From contig NZ_JAJJOZ010000006.1 of the NCBI RefSeq assembly GCF_021653995.1, forward strand, positions 124,001-188,000: DNA of 64,000 nt, in the 5' to 3' direction. The stretch's first letter is position 1. Each line of letters starts with the position of its first letter. Of the stretch, positions 51,201 through 57,993 are shown piece after piece. The notes beneath the pieces are model-generated. The model was given only the letters and a program-made list of their open reading frames with translations. It had not been told where the DNA came from and did not search any database. Position numbers and translations under genes: made by a program. This stretch comes from Allopusillimonas lactea. GTDB lineage: Bacteria; Pseudomonadota; Gammaproteobacteria; Burkholderiales; Burkholderiaceae_B.

Positions 51201-52207
51201 TGCCCGATCTCGCCTTGCGCTCCACCGAATGGCAGGACGATGCGGAGCTGGCCAAACGCTTTCTGGATAGCGCGCAGTTTGGGTTCGGCGTGCGGCATTG
51301 GGGCGTTGCACCCCAGGCCGCAAACCTTTTTGCGGAGCAACTGAAAGGCGCACAGGCGGCGGTTCTGGCGCGATCTTCCAATCTGCACGGGGTGTTGTCC
51401 AGCGACCATCCGTTCGAGTTCCTGGGCGGGCTGTCAGCGGCCATACGCCATGTCAGCGGCGAACGTGCGGCGCTGTATGTATCGGATCTGCGCAAGGGCA
51501 CGCCCGCCACAGCAACGCTGTCGCGATTTCTGTCGAACGAACTGCGCGTGCGGTATCTGAATCCCCATTGGATACAAGGCATGCAGGCGGAGGGCTATGC
51601 CGGCACCTTGACCATGCTGAACACCGCCAACAATCTGTTCGGCTGGCAGGTGATGGATCCCGCAACCGTGCGCAGCGATCAATGGCAGGCCATGTTCGAT
51701 GTTTATGTAGACGACAAGCGGAAGCTGGACATGAACGCCTATTTCGAACGGCACAATCCTACCGCGCAGGCTCAGATCATTGAACGCATGGCCGAGGCGA
51801 TACGGAAAGGTTATTGGGATGCGCCCGCCGAAACGCGCCAGCGGCTTGCGGCGCGTTGGCGAGAACTCGAAACCGAGCACGGTGTGAACACCGGTGCGCA
51901 GATCACCAAAGACAGCATCGCCGCGATGGCGGCAGGGTACGGCATGGCGGCGCCGGATATGCCGGCGTCTTCGGCGGATGCCGCGGATGCGCCGGCGTTG
52001 ATCGAGCCCGACCATCCTGCGGACGCTGCCGAGGACGGCTCCGCGGCCAAGCAGGTTCAGGGCCTGGCGCTAGAGCCTGTAGCTCAATCAGCCGAAGCCG
52101 CCGATACTGGGCAGACGCTGGCGCTGCTGCTTGGCCTGCTGGGCCTGGCAGTGCTGGGCGGCTGCCTGCAATGGCGCGGCAATACGCTGCGCGCGCCGAT
52201 TCGATGA
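48260..52207 (+). CDS. secreted, membrane-anchored CobN-like chelatase
   Basis: A 1315-residue homologue of the large subunit of cobalt/magnesium chelatases (CobN/BchH). The diagnostic core is at about residues 530-620: HLGTHGTQEWLPGK, VPVFYPYIQDNVGEALQARRRG and VSHQTPPFAPSGLYDEL. Unlike cytoplasmic CobN it begins with a clear signal peptide (MRCIALIIAALTMLLAAAPAHA) and ends with one hydrophobic helix and a basic tail (LALLLGLLGLAVLGG..), so it should face the periplasm and be anchored at the C-terminus. No CobS/CobT or other cobalamin genes are nearby. It starts 3 bases after the receptor stop. A role in taking metal from, or loading it onto, an imported ligand is inferred. Confidence 0.88.
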   Translation: MRCIALIIAALTMLLAAAPAHASSPGTPLTIRVLTSGFVLPAKFRALQPVAGRAGVHLEHIDVEAEAVKPEQWLLGADFLVLDVPRPSDRARVEAALGAALQSSNTPWLAIGGGTPAWGGLTSSQARLLIGYYAAGGAANMAEFFRAVSARPAGDDLFAFPPPQRLPAVGFYHPGASQVFDTLGAYLAWGQARWRAPAGRVGIVIHSGAVADMQTAVVDALVARIEQQGLLPIVFWFNGADPRGLRAVAEPGRFDVLINLTHMVNGQARKAEFAELDIPVIQTVGFRSGGQQAWRDAASGMPARTAAVLMAGPEGWGMMDPLVLSVVENGAQLPLPGQVDALAGKAKALVSLRRKPAAEKQLALLFWNYPAGEKNLSASHLNVPASIQVITAKLAQAGYVVTAVGEQEMIAAGQAMLGALYGSVSLEDLLARDLAEAFPVRRYTHWLKSLAPARRHAYAHGGDPAAHWAVRTVDGEPCFIIPRLKRGKLVIMPQMPRGRTPSAHYHDTKAPPDHLYMAAYLYVREHADAIVHLGTHGTQEWLPGKDRGLAADDDPFLAVGDVPVFYPYIQDNVGEALQARRRGRAVTVSHQTPPFAPSGLYDELRDIHHLVHEYTQLDEGAARRKTGAALAEAAISAGMEADLGWAAQDVRRDIDGFLPVLHDHLHELARTAMPLGLHTFGQAASPAHRLATIVQQLGKPFYDAVGAQADELFATDFKALEQTAPFGTLQAHLHPAETEAGGTDAGRPDAGAMPPGKLAPFIARARALDAALAAPNEIEALLAGLEGRFVPPGAGGDPVRNLDVRSGRNLYAFEPDHLPTRAAFDAGREAFDQLIQAFRGDHDGAWPEKLAFSLWSSEAVRHLGVTEAQVLHALGLRPVWEPSGRVRALEIIPARELGRPRVDVVVQVTGVYRDQSDGFMRLLADAIERIAALDEAGNPVAANSARIAAALGAQGMDAGQAAELARLRIFGNAPGAYGTGVPDLALRSTEWQDDAELAKRFLDSAQFGFGVRHWGVAPQAANLFAEQLKGAQAAVLARSSNLHGVLSSDHPFEFLGGLSAAIRHVSGERAALYVSDLRKGTPATATLSRFLSNELRVRYLNPHWIQGMQAEGYAGTLTMLNTANNLFGWQVMDPATVRSDQWQAMFDVYVDDKRKLDMNAYFERHNPTAQAQIIERMAEAIRKGYWDAPAETRQRLAARWRELETEHGVNTGAQITKDSIAAMAAGYGMAAPDMPASSADAADAPALIEPDHPADAAEDGSAAKQVQGLALEPVAQSAEAADTGQTLALLLGLLGLAVLGGCLQWRGNTLRAPIR

Positions 52208-52234
52208 ACCATCATTATCAAGCGTGAGAGAACA

Positions 52235-52702
52235 ATGCATGAATTTGAAGCGGGTCTTTACGACCTTTCCCACCTTTTCCTATTTCCTGTGCAGCTGCTG
52301 ATCGCTGCTTCGCTTGCATATGCCAGCGTTGCCCTAGGTATGTTTCTGGTAGAGCTTTTCCAGCGCGCGCGCGGCAGTTACTGCCCTATGCTGGCAATCA
52401 CGCCGGCTGTGCAAAGCCCCGATCTGGAGCTGCGCATCATGAAAAAGCTGGAAGGGCTGCGCATCGTGTCGCGCACCTCGCCCATGCTGGGGTTGGTCGC
52501 CACCATGATCCCGATGGGGCCAGCCCTGCTGGCGCTGGGCGAAGGCCGTGCGGCGGCCGTTGGCGAAAACCTCGTCGTCGCGTTTTCCGCAGTCATCCTT
52601 GCGCTGGTCAGCGCCAGCATCACCTATTTCATCCTCATCATTCGCCGGCGTTGGCTGCTGGAAGAGCTGCGCGCGGCGGAACGCAGCGGGAGCCAGCCCT
52701 GA
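52235..52702 (+). CDS. MotA/TolQ/ExbB-like proton channel protein
   Basis: A 155-residue membrane protein with three predicted helices (about 12-40, 80-103 and 108-136). The middle section RTSPMLGLVATMIPMGPALLALGEG matches the TolQ/ExbB/MotA family signature, in which the helices surround a proton-conducting pair. It is shorter than ExbB (about 240 residues) and of the type found with DUF2149 proteins beside CobN-like genes. It overlaps the DUF2149 gene by one base (TGATG). It is probably a dedicated proton-motive-force energiser for this operon. Confidence 0.88.
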   Translation: MHEFEAGLYDLSHLFLFPVQLLIAASLAYASVALGMFLVELFQRARGSYCPMLAITPAVQSPDLELRIMKKLEGLRIVSRTSPMLGLVATMIPMGPALLALGEGRAAAVGENLVVAFSAVILALVSASITYFILIIRRRWLLEELRAAERSGSQP

Positions 52703-53058
52703 TGCGCTTTCTAGACCACGAAGACGCCGACGACCCCATTCTTTCCGTCGTCAACCTGATCGATCTCTTTCTTGTCGTTATCGGCATACTGATGATCGTC
52801 ATCGCCACCAACCCGCTCAATCCCTACTCGTCCGCCAAAGTCACCGTCATCGAAAACCCCGGTGAACCCGATATGCGCATCACCATCAAAGAAGGCCGGG
52901 AGCTCACCCGTTACGAAGCCAGCGGGCAGATCGGCCAGGGCCACGGGACACGCGCCGGCACCACCTACCGGCTGGACGACGGGCGGATGATCTATGTGCC
53001 CGAAAGCAAAAAGGAAAAAGGAGATGGGAAGCCGGCCCGAACCGGGGATGGTGCCTAG
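52702..53058 (+). CDS. DUF2149 family protein (ExbD-like partner)
   Basis: A 118-residue protein: short cytoplasmic N-terminus, one transmembrane helix (about 17-36; VVNLIDLFLVVIGILMIVIA) and a periplasmic domain (KVTVIENPGEPDMRITIKEG..). The aspartate at the start of the helix (NLIDLF) occupies the place of the proton-carrying Asp of ExbD/TolR, and the topology is the same. It is coupled to the ExbB-like gene by TGATG. It is expected to form the stator complex that powers the TonB receptor or the CobN-like protein. Confidence 0.85.
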   Translation: MRFLDHEDADDPILSVVNLIDLFLVVIGILMIVIATNPLNPYSSAKVTVIENPGEPDMRITIKEGRELTRYEASGQIGQGHGTRAGTTYRLDDGRMIYVPESKKEKGDGKPARTGDGA

Positions 53059-53089
53059 CCGACCCCCATGGAACCCATGCACAAGCGGG

Positions 53090-53443
53090 TTACGCGAGGT
53101 GGCCCGCCAGAACATCCGCTCGTCCCGCTGCGACCGCGCGGCAAGCGTCTGTGTCCGCGCGGATTACATCGCCGTCGATGACGGGGGAGAACAGTGCCCG
53201 TCCATATGGATTCTGCTTGAGGGCTTCGAGTACTGCGGGTGCGCGCTGGGCGTCGAGCAACGCTTGAACAGGCACACGCCCTTGTTGGAGTTGGATGCTG
53301 GGCGTGCCGTCTTCCATATTCTTCGTCTCCCGCCGATTGTGTAATGCGGGGATTCTACCGAAAGCCGCAGACCCGAGAGACGGGAGGGCACGGCCCTCTG
53401 CCCATGAGGGGCGCCATGCATCAGTGTCTGCGCATCGATACAT
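53090..53443 (-). pseudogene. remnant of a type B carboxylesterase
   Basis: The minus-strand frame contains LDAQRAPAVLEALKQNPYG followed by ALFSPVIDGDVIRADTDACRAVAAGRADVLAG. This strongly recalls the interior of type B carboxylesterases/p-nitrobenzyl esterases ('F.PVVDGdvlp..P..ala.Gra.dVPvlvGtn'). No catalytic serine region or C-terminus is present, so it is a fragment. A possible small ORF starting at 53317, with GGGAG upstream, could still be translated. No esterase remainder is visible on either side. Confidence 0.5.
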
Positions 53444-53471
53444 TCGAGCTGAGGAAAACGGGACTTTCTCA

Positions 53472-53497
53472 CTTGTATTGACTTATGTTAATGCAAG
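53472..53497. promoter_or_regulatory. inverted repeat overlapping the GntR promoter
   Basis: CTTGTATT (53472-53479) and AATGCAAG (53490-53497) form an inverted repeat with one mismatch around a 10-base centre. It covers the -35 and spacer of the promoter at 53478-53506 and is a likely autoregulatory site for the GntR protein. Confidence 0.5.
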
Positions 53498-53506
53498 AAA
53501 TAGAAT
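53478..53506 (+). promoter_or_regulatory. sigma70 promoter of the GntR/Bug/aconitase X operon
   Basis: TTGACT (53478-53483), a 17-base spacer and TAGAAT (53501-53506) form a strong sigma70 promoter 25 bases before the GntR start codon. Confidence 0.7.
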
Positions 53507-53530
53507 TTGCCGTTCGCAAGGAATCCGCAC

Positions 53531-54295
53531 ATGAGCACAACCCTGAACCGAAACGCGCAGAAGGCGCTTTATCTGCAGTTGGCTGAGAAGCTAATGGACG
53601 ACATCGCGTCCAAGCGGCTGCTGCCTTTGGAGAAGCTGCCGTCCGAATACGAACTGACCCAGCTTTTCGACGTCAGCCGCGTCACGGTCAGGCAAGCGCT
53701 GCGCCTGTTGGCCGATCGTGGGCTGGTAGTCAGCCGCCAGGGCAAAGGTGTTTTTGTTTCGGGGCCCCAGGTCAGCCAGGATCTGAACGCGCTGCGCGGC
53801 TTCTATGACAGCCTGATCGCCCAAGGCCACACACCCGAAACAGAGGTGATCGATTTCACCCTGTCGGGTGCCGCGAACCCAAACCGCGAGACCCTGTTTC
53901 GCGGCTATAGCGAGGTGGCGGCGTTTACGCGTGTCTATCGCGTCAGCGATGCGGTTGTCGCAGTCGCGGAAGCAGCTGTTTCGTGCTTTGGCAAAACAAT
54001 ATCCAGGCAGATGATCGAGACGTATCCCGTTTATACGCTGCTGCATGACGTTATACACCGCAAGGTCGAGCGCGCCACAACGTCTATTCGCGCCGCCCAG
54101 GCGCCGCCCCGCATCGCCGAGCTCATGGGTTTGGGCGACGAAAGCATGGCACTGCAAATGGATCGAACGTCGTTCGACAGCGACGGCATTGTTCTGGAAC
54201 AGACACGCTTCCATATCCAGCCCGAGATTTTTGCGTTTGAGTTGAACGTATCGGGCCCGATGCAAATCGCTCCATCGCTACGCAAGGTGGAGTAA
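53531..54295 (+). CDS. GntR/HutC family transcriptional regulator
   Basis: A 254-residue regulator. The GntR winged helix (about 11-78) contains LYLQLAEKLMDDIASKRLLPLEKLPSEYELTQLFDVSRVTVRQALRLLADRGLVVSRQGKGVFV, and a UTRA domain follows (about 90-245; FARVYR-like FTRVYRVSDAVVAV). ATG 53531 has CAAGGA at the right distance. The gene is 27 bases upstream of a Bug gene on the same strand and probably controls the whole operon, including aconitase X. Confidence 0.92.
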   Translation: MSTTLNRNAQKALYLQLAEKLMDDIASKRLLPLEKLPSEYELTQLFDVSRVTVRQALRLLADRGLVVSRQGKGVFVSGPQVSQDLNALRGFYDSLIAQGHTPETEVIDFTLSGAANPNRETLFRGYSEVAAFTRVYRVSDAVVAVAEAAVSCFGKTISRQMIETYPVYTLLHDVIHRKVERATTSIRAAQAPPRIAELMGLGDESMALQMDRTSFDSDGIVLEQTRFHIQPEIFAFELNVSGPMQIAPSLRKVE

Positions 54296-54322
54296 CCAAC
54301 CTCTGAGAGGAGACTCAACGCA

Positions 54323-55306
54323 ATGCGCACACTACAACACATCAAGCGCGTCGTCCTGTCTGCCGCTTTCGCGGCACCGTTTTTCATATCCCCCTGTGCC
54401 AGTGCCGCTTACCCCGAACAGGCCGTCAAGATTATCGTCGGGTTTCCCGCTGGCGGCGCAACCGATGTCATCGCCCGCATTCTGGGGGCCGAGTTGTCAA
54501 AGATATGGGGCCAGACCGTCGTGGTGGAAAACCGTACGGGGGCGGGCGGCAATATCGCAGCCGGTTACGTGGCGAAGGCGAATGGCGATGGCTATACGCT
54601 GCTAATGGGCTCACCGGCCGAAACAGTCGTCAATCCCCTTCTGTATCCCGAGATGCAGTACAACGCGCAGAAGGATCTGGCGCCTGTGTCTCAGGCCGGC
54701 AGTGCGCCATTGCTGCTGGTTGCCCACCCTTCCGTTCCCGCCACCGATGCACAGGGGCTGATTCACTACATCAAGCAGAACAACGGAAAAGTCTCTTATG
54801 CCTCGTCCGGAACGGGCGGCCCCCAGCACCTGGCGGGGGAACTGTTCAAGCTGATGACGCAAACAAATGTCCTGCATGTGCCTTATAAGGGCGGCGCACC
54901 GGCAATTACCGATCTGGTTGGCGGCCAGGTGCAGATTTTTTTCGCGGGGCTGCCGCCCGCCCTGCCGTTCGTCAAATCCGGCAAGGCGAAAGCGCTGGCG
55001 GTTACCACCCAATCCAGATCCGAACTCGTGCCCGATATTCCATCGTTGGATGAAAGTGGCCTTAAAGGCTTCGATATCCAAAATTGGCAGGGCATCTTTG
55101 CGCCCGCAGGCACATCGCGGGCCATCATCGGGAAGATCTCAGCAGATATCCGCACCGCCCTCAGCGGCGAGGCAGTCAAAGCATCACTCGCGAATCAGGG
55201 CATCTCGGCGGCACCCAGCAGCCCCGAGGGCTTCAAGCTGTTTGTCGACAACGAACGCCGTAAATACGCCGACATCATCAAAGCGGCACATGTCTCAGTT
55301 AAATAA
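54323..55306 (+). CDS. Bug/TctC family periplasmic solute-binding protein
   Basis: A 327-residue secreted binding protein; AGAGGAGA precedes the ATG. The signal peptide (residues about 1-30, LSAAFAAPFFISPCASA) gives a mature start AYPEQAVKIIVGFPAGGATD. Other blocks are VVENRTGAGGNIAAGYVA, NGDGYTLLMGSP, HVPYKGGAPAITDLV and FAPAGTSRAIIGKI. It lies between a GntR regulator and aconitase X subunit genes, so it probably imports the substrate of that enzyme, perhaps cis-3-hydroxy-L-proline or a related hydroxy acid. Confidence 0.92.
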   Translation: MRTLQHIKRVVLSAAFAAPFFISPCASAAYPEQAVKIIVGFPAGGATDVIARILGAELSKIWGQTVVVENRTGAGGNIAAGYVAKANGDGYTLLMGSPAETVVNPLLYPEMQYNAQKDLAPVSQAGSAPLLLVAHPSVPATDAQGLIHYIKQNNGKVSYASSGTGGPQHLAGELFKLMTQTNVLHVPYKGGAPAITDLVGGQVQIFFAGLPPALPFVKSGKAKALAVTTQSRSELVPDIPSLDESGLKGFDIQNWQGIFAPAGTSRAIIGKISADIRTALSGEAVKASLANQGISAAPSSPEGFKLFVDNERRKYADIIKAAHVSVK

Positions 55307-55351
55307 GTGTCAGGACGCAGCGTGCTCCGGCAAGGAGCCACAAGGATAAGC

Positions 55352-56593
55352 ATGAAACTGAACCAGGAAGAGCTCGCCATGCTCAATGGCGAAAAAGGCA
55401 AAGCGGTGCAGGAGGCAATCAAGTTCCAGATAGAGGTCGGGAAGTTCTTCAATGCCGAACGCTTTGTGCCGATCACCAACGCGCATGTCATGGGCGACAT
55501 TGAAGTCATGGGCGACGGCGGTTTGGACATGATGACGCGCATCGCTGAAGAGGGCGCGAAATGCGCCGTGCCGTCCACCAGCAACGCGCGCTGTATGCAT
55601 TTCAGCGACGAGCCTGCCTTGCTGCCCGACGAGGCCGAGGAAAACAAGGAACGCAAGCTGGTGATTCAGTTGCGCAAGATGGATATCAATACTACGGACA
55701 CCTGCATCAACTATCAGACCGTGTATCAGCCCAAGCTGGGCGAGCACGTGGCCTGGGGAGATACCGGCACCGTCATCTACGCCAATTCGGTGTTCGGGGC
55801 ACGCACCAACTTCGAAGCGGGGAAATCCAGTTTCGCGGCCGCGCTGACCGGCCGCACCCCCGCTTACGGTTTTCATCTGGACGAGATGCGGCGCGGAAAC
55901 ATACTGGTCAATGTAGATGCGCCAATGGAGGACCTGGCGGATTGGGGCTCGTTAGGGAAAATCGTCGGCCACCCCAATCAAGACTATTTCGCCGTGCCCG
56001 TGTTCGATGGCATTAAGGTTACGCCGCCGCCCGATGCGCTCAAGCATCTGGGGGCGTCCCTTGCCAGCTATGGTTCCATGGCCATGTTCCATATGGTCGG
56101 CGTCACCCCCGAAGCGCCCACCGCCGAGCAGGCGCTGGGCGGAAACACGCCGCGCAGCATCATCACCGTTAGCGAGAAAGACATTCAAGACGTCTACGAT
56201 GCCTATCGCTATGTCGATGCGCGCAAGAACATCGTCGTGTTTTCGGGGCCGCAGCAATCGCTCTTTGAGATGCAGACGCTGGCGAAACTGTTCGAGGGGC
56301 GCACCGTGGCGCCCGATATGACGGTGGTGGTTACCACCAACCACGCAGTCTATAGCGACGCCAAACGGCTGGGGTATGTTGATACCCTGGAGAAGGCCGG
56401 CGTAACGCTGCTCCAGGGTGTCTGCTTCTATATCCTGCAGCGTCTTACGCAGATCAGGGAGGAAAACGAATGGGCTAACCTGGTTTCCAACTCCGCCAAG
56501 ATCGTCAACACCATCACCGCCCATCGATTCAACACGGTACTGCGCCGCACCGCCGAGTGCGTTGACATTGCCTGTACGGGAGACCTGAAGTGA
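55352..56593 (+). CDS. aconitase X large (catalytic) subunit
   Basis: A 413-residue protein of the AcnX catalytic family (formerly DUF521). Its N-terminus (MKLNQEELAMLNGEKGKAVQEAIKFQIEVG) and the cysteine-containing segments VPSTSNARCMHFSD, INTTDTCINYQTVY and RTAECVDIACTGDL are typical; the cysteines are candidates for the iron-sulfur cluster. Separate large and small subunits mark the AcnX type IIb arrangement, whose characterised members are cis-3-hydroxy-L-proline dehydratases. It overlaps the small-subunit gene by 4 bases (GTGA). No pyrroline-carboxylate reductase is nearby, so the substrate is likely but unproven. Confidence 0.9.
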   Translation: MKLNQEELAMLNGEKGKAVQEAIKFQIEVGKFFNAERFVPITNAHVMGDIEVMGDGGLDMMTRIAEEGAKCAVPSTSNARCMHFSDEPALLPDEAEENKERKLVIQLRKMDINTTDTCINYQTVYQPKLGEHVAWGDTGTVIYANSVFGARTNFEAGKSSFAAALTGRTPAYGFHLDEMRRGNILVNVDAPMEDLADWGSLGKIVGHPNQDYFAVPVFDGIKVTPPPDALKHLGASLASYGSMAMFHMVGVTPEAPTAEQALGGNTPRSIITVSEKDIQDVYDAYRYVDARKNIVVFSGPQQSLFEMQTLAKLFEGRTVAPDMTVVVTTNHAVYSDAKRLGYVDTLEKAGVTLLQGVCFYILQRLTQIREENEWANLVSNSAKIVNTITAHRFNTVLRRTAECVDIACTGDLK

Positions 56594-56994
56594 GCACTAT
56601 CGTACATGTGGACCGCGCATGGGGCCCCACCGTGACCGGCCAGGTTCTCGTCATGCGCGAGGGTTTCAGCCCTCGCTACGATCTGGATCGTGTGACCGGC
56701 ATTATTTCCCGCATTGGTCATAGCGTCGAAGGCGAGTCGGTCAAGGGGAAAATCCTGGTGATCCCAACCTCAAAAGGCGGTGTAGCCGGCGGCTGGGCGT
56801 TCTTCGACCTGCTGCACAAAGGCATTGCACCGCTGGCGCTCGTGTTCGGAAAGCTCAACCCCGTTATGGTGCAGGGTGCGGTGCTGGCCAATATGCCCAT
56901 CACAGAGGGCTGGGACAAAGACCTTGTGCAGCTGCTCAAGACAGGAGACACGATCACGATTGATCCGGAAGGCAGGCGGATCAGTGTTGCCTAG
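56590..56994 (+). CDS. aconitase X small (swivel) subunit, DUF126
   Basis: A 134-residue protein matching the aconitase X swivel domain (DUF126). GEGxS-like GHSVEGESVKGKILVIPTSKGGVAGGWAFFDLL contains the substrate-contacting serine loop, and VFGKLNPVMVQGAVLANMPI follows. It starts with GTG inside the end of the large-subunit gene, so the two chains are made by coupled translation and should form a heterodimeric dehydratase. Confidence 0.92.
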   Translation: MSTIVHVDRAWGPTVTGQVLVMREGFSPRYDLDRVTGIISRIGHSVEGESVKGKILVIPTSKGGVAGGWAFFDLLHKGIAPLALVFGKLNPVMVQGAVLANMPITEGWDKDLVQLLKTGDTITIDPEGRRISVA

Positions 56995-57100
56995 CGGGGT
57001 GCCAAGGCTGGCGCAACGCCGCTAAAAGCAAACCGAAAAGGGCGGCGCTGCGTGGTGAGCCCATGTGGGCCGGGCTAGCACGACGGAAGCCGGCGCTGCG

Positions 57101-57472
57101 TCAATGCCGTCCGGCTTCATGCTGGCTTTGACAGGCTGTGCAGCGAATCGCGGTAGGCAGGGCGAACAGGCGCTCGCGGGCGATGGGCTGGCCGCAGGTG
57201 ATGCATAAGCCATACAGGCCTTCCTGCATGCGGGCCTGGGCGGCTTCAATCTGTGCGAGGGTTTGCAGATCGAGTTTCAGTTCTCCATGGCGAACTTCAT
57301 GCAGCCGCAGCTCTTCGGCTTCGTCGGCCATTGGGCCGACGTCCTGGTCGCCATCTGCCTGGTCCTGCGCGAACTCTGCGTTCGCTGCATCGACTTCGGC
57401 CTGTGCCTGCCGCTTGAGTGCGGCAAGCTGGTTTGCCAATGCCTGGAGATCCGCTTTGGAAAGATGACCCAT
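57101..57472 (-). CDS. DksA/TraR family C4-type zinc-finger protein
   Basis: A 123-residue protein with an N-terminal helical coiled coil (LQALANQLAALKRQAQAEVDA..) and a C-terminal C4 zinc finger, CITCGQPIARERLFALP followed by RCTACQ (CxxC-x17-CxxC). The acidic coiled-coil tip (DQADGDQDVGPMADEAEELRL) differs from DksA's usual DxxDxA motif. It is shorter than DksA (about 150) and may act on RNA polymerase or be a degenerate relative. GAGG at proper distance supports ATG 57472. It stands alone, convergent with aconitase X. Confidence 0.85.
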   Translation of the reverse strand: MGHLSKADLQALANQLAALKRQAQAEVDAANAEFAQDQADGDQDVGPMADEAEELRLHEVRHGELKLDLQTLAQIEAAQARMQEGLYGLCITCGQPIARERLFALPTAIRCTACQSQHEAGRH

Positions 57473-57567
57473 ACAATCCTCGCATTCGAGTTGATGACTG
57501 CACAACCTCTATTGTAGAACCCAAGTCGCGTCAGGTGTCGTGGCGGTATCCGAACGGTTGAGTTGGA

Positions 57568-57819
57568 TCAACGCGGCGTATTGCCGCCCGGCGGCCGTTG
57601 ATGGCAGGTTTGATGCCATACAGGATTAGGCGTGCCCTGTGCGGCGAATTGCTGCGCCCGGCGTGGCGCGCGCCAGACGCCGCCGCCGATGCCAGCCTGC
57701 GGTTGGACAGCGTACCAGAACCATCGCCCGTCTTCATCCTGCGCCAGCCAGTTCCACCCTGGCGGTGCGTCAGACCAATCCGGGGCGGCCGGCGTTGCGA
57801 AGGTGTCGGTAACATTCAT
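57568..57819 (-). CDS. small hypothetical protein
   Basis: An 83-residue protein with an acidic/aromatic core (DWSDAPPGWNWLAQDEDGRW, FWYAVQPQAGIGGGVWRAP) and a proline/arginine-rich tail. I do not recognise a domain, but the aromatic, non-repetitive composition looks like a real protein more than a shadow frame. It has no signal peptide. It diverges from the aldolase-like gene. Confidence is moderate because no overlapping frame offers a better candidate. Confidence 0.5.
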   Translation of the reverse strand: MNVTDTFATPAAPDWSDAPPGWNWLAQDEDGRWFWYAVQPQAGIGGGVWRAPRRAQQFAAQGTPNPVWHQTCHQRPPGGNTPR

Positions 57820-57993
57820 GCGGAAAGTTTACCGCGTCGCGGATAAAATCCGACGAGACCTCTGGTTCGCCGGCGTTTTCTGTCGGCAGCCATTGTCCGC
57901 AGCGATTGTTGGCGGCCAGCGCCTCTTGCCGGTGCATAACGATGCCGGCGGGCCGTGGGCCACCATAAAACATAACGATTATCGGAGACGGCT

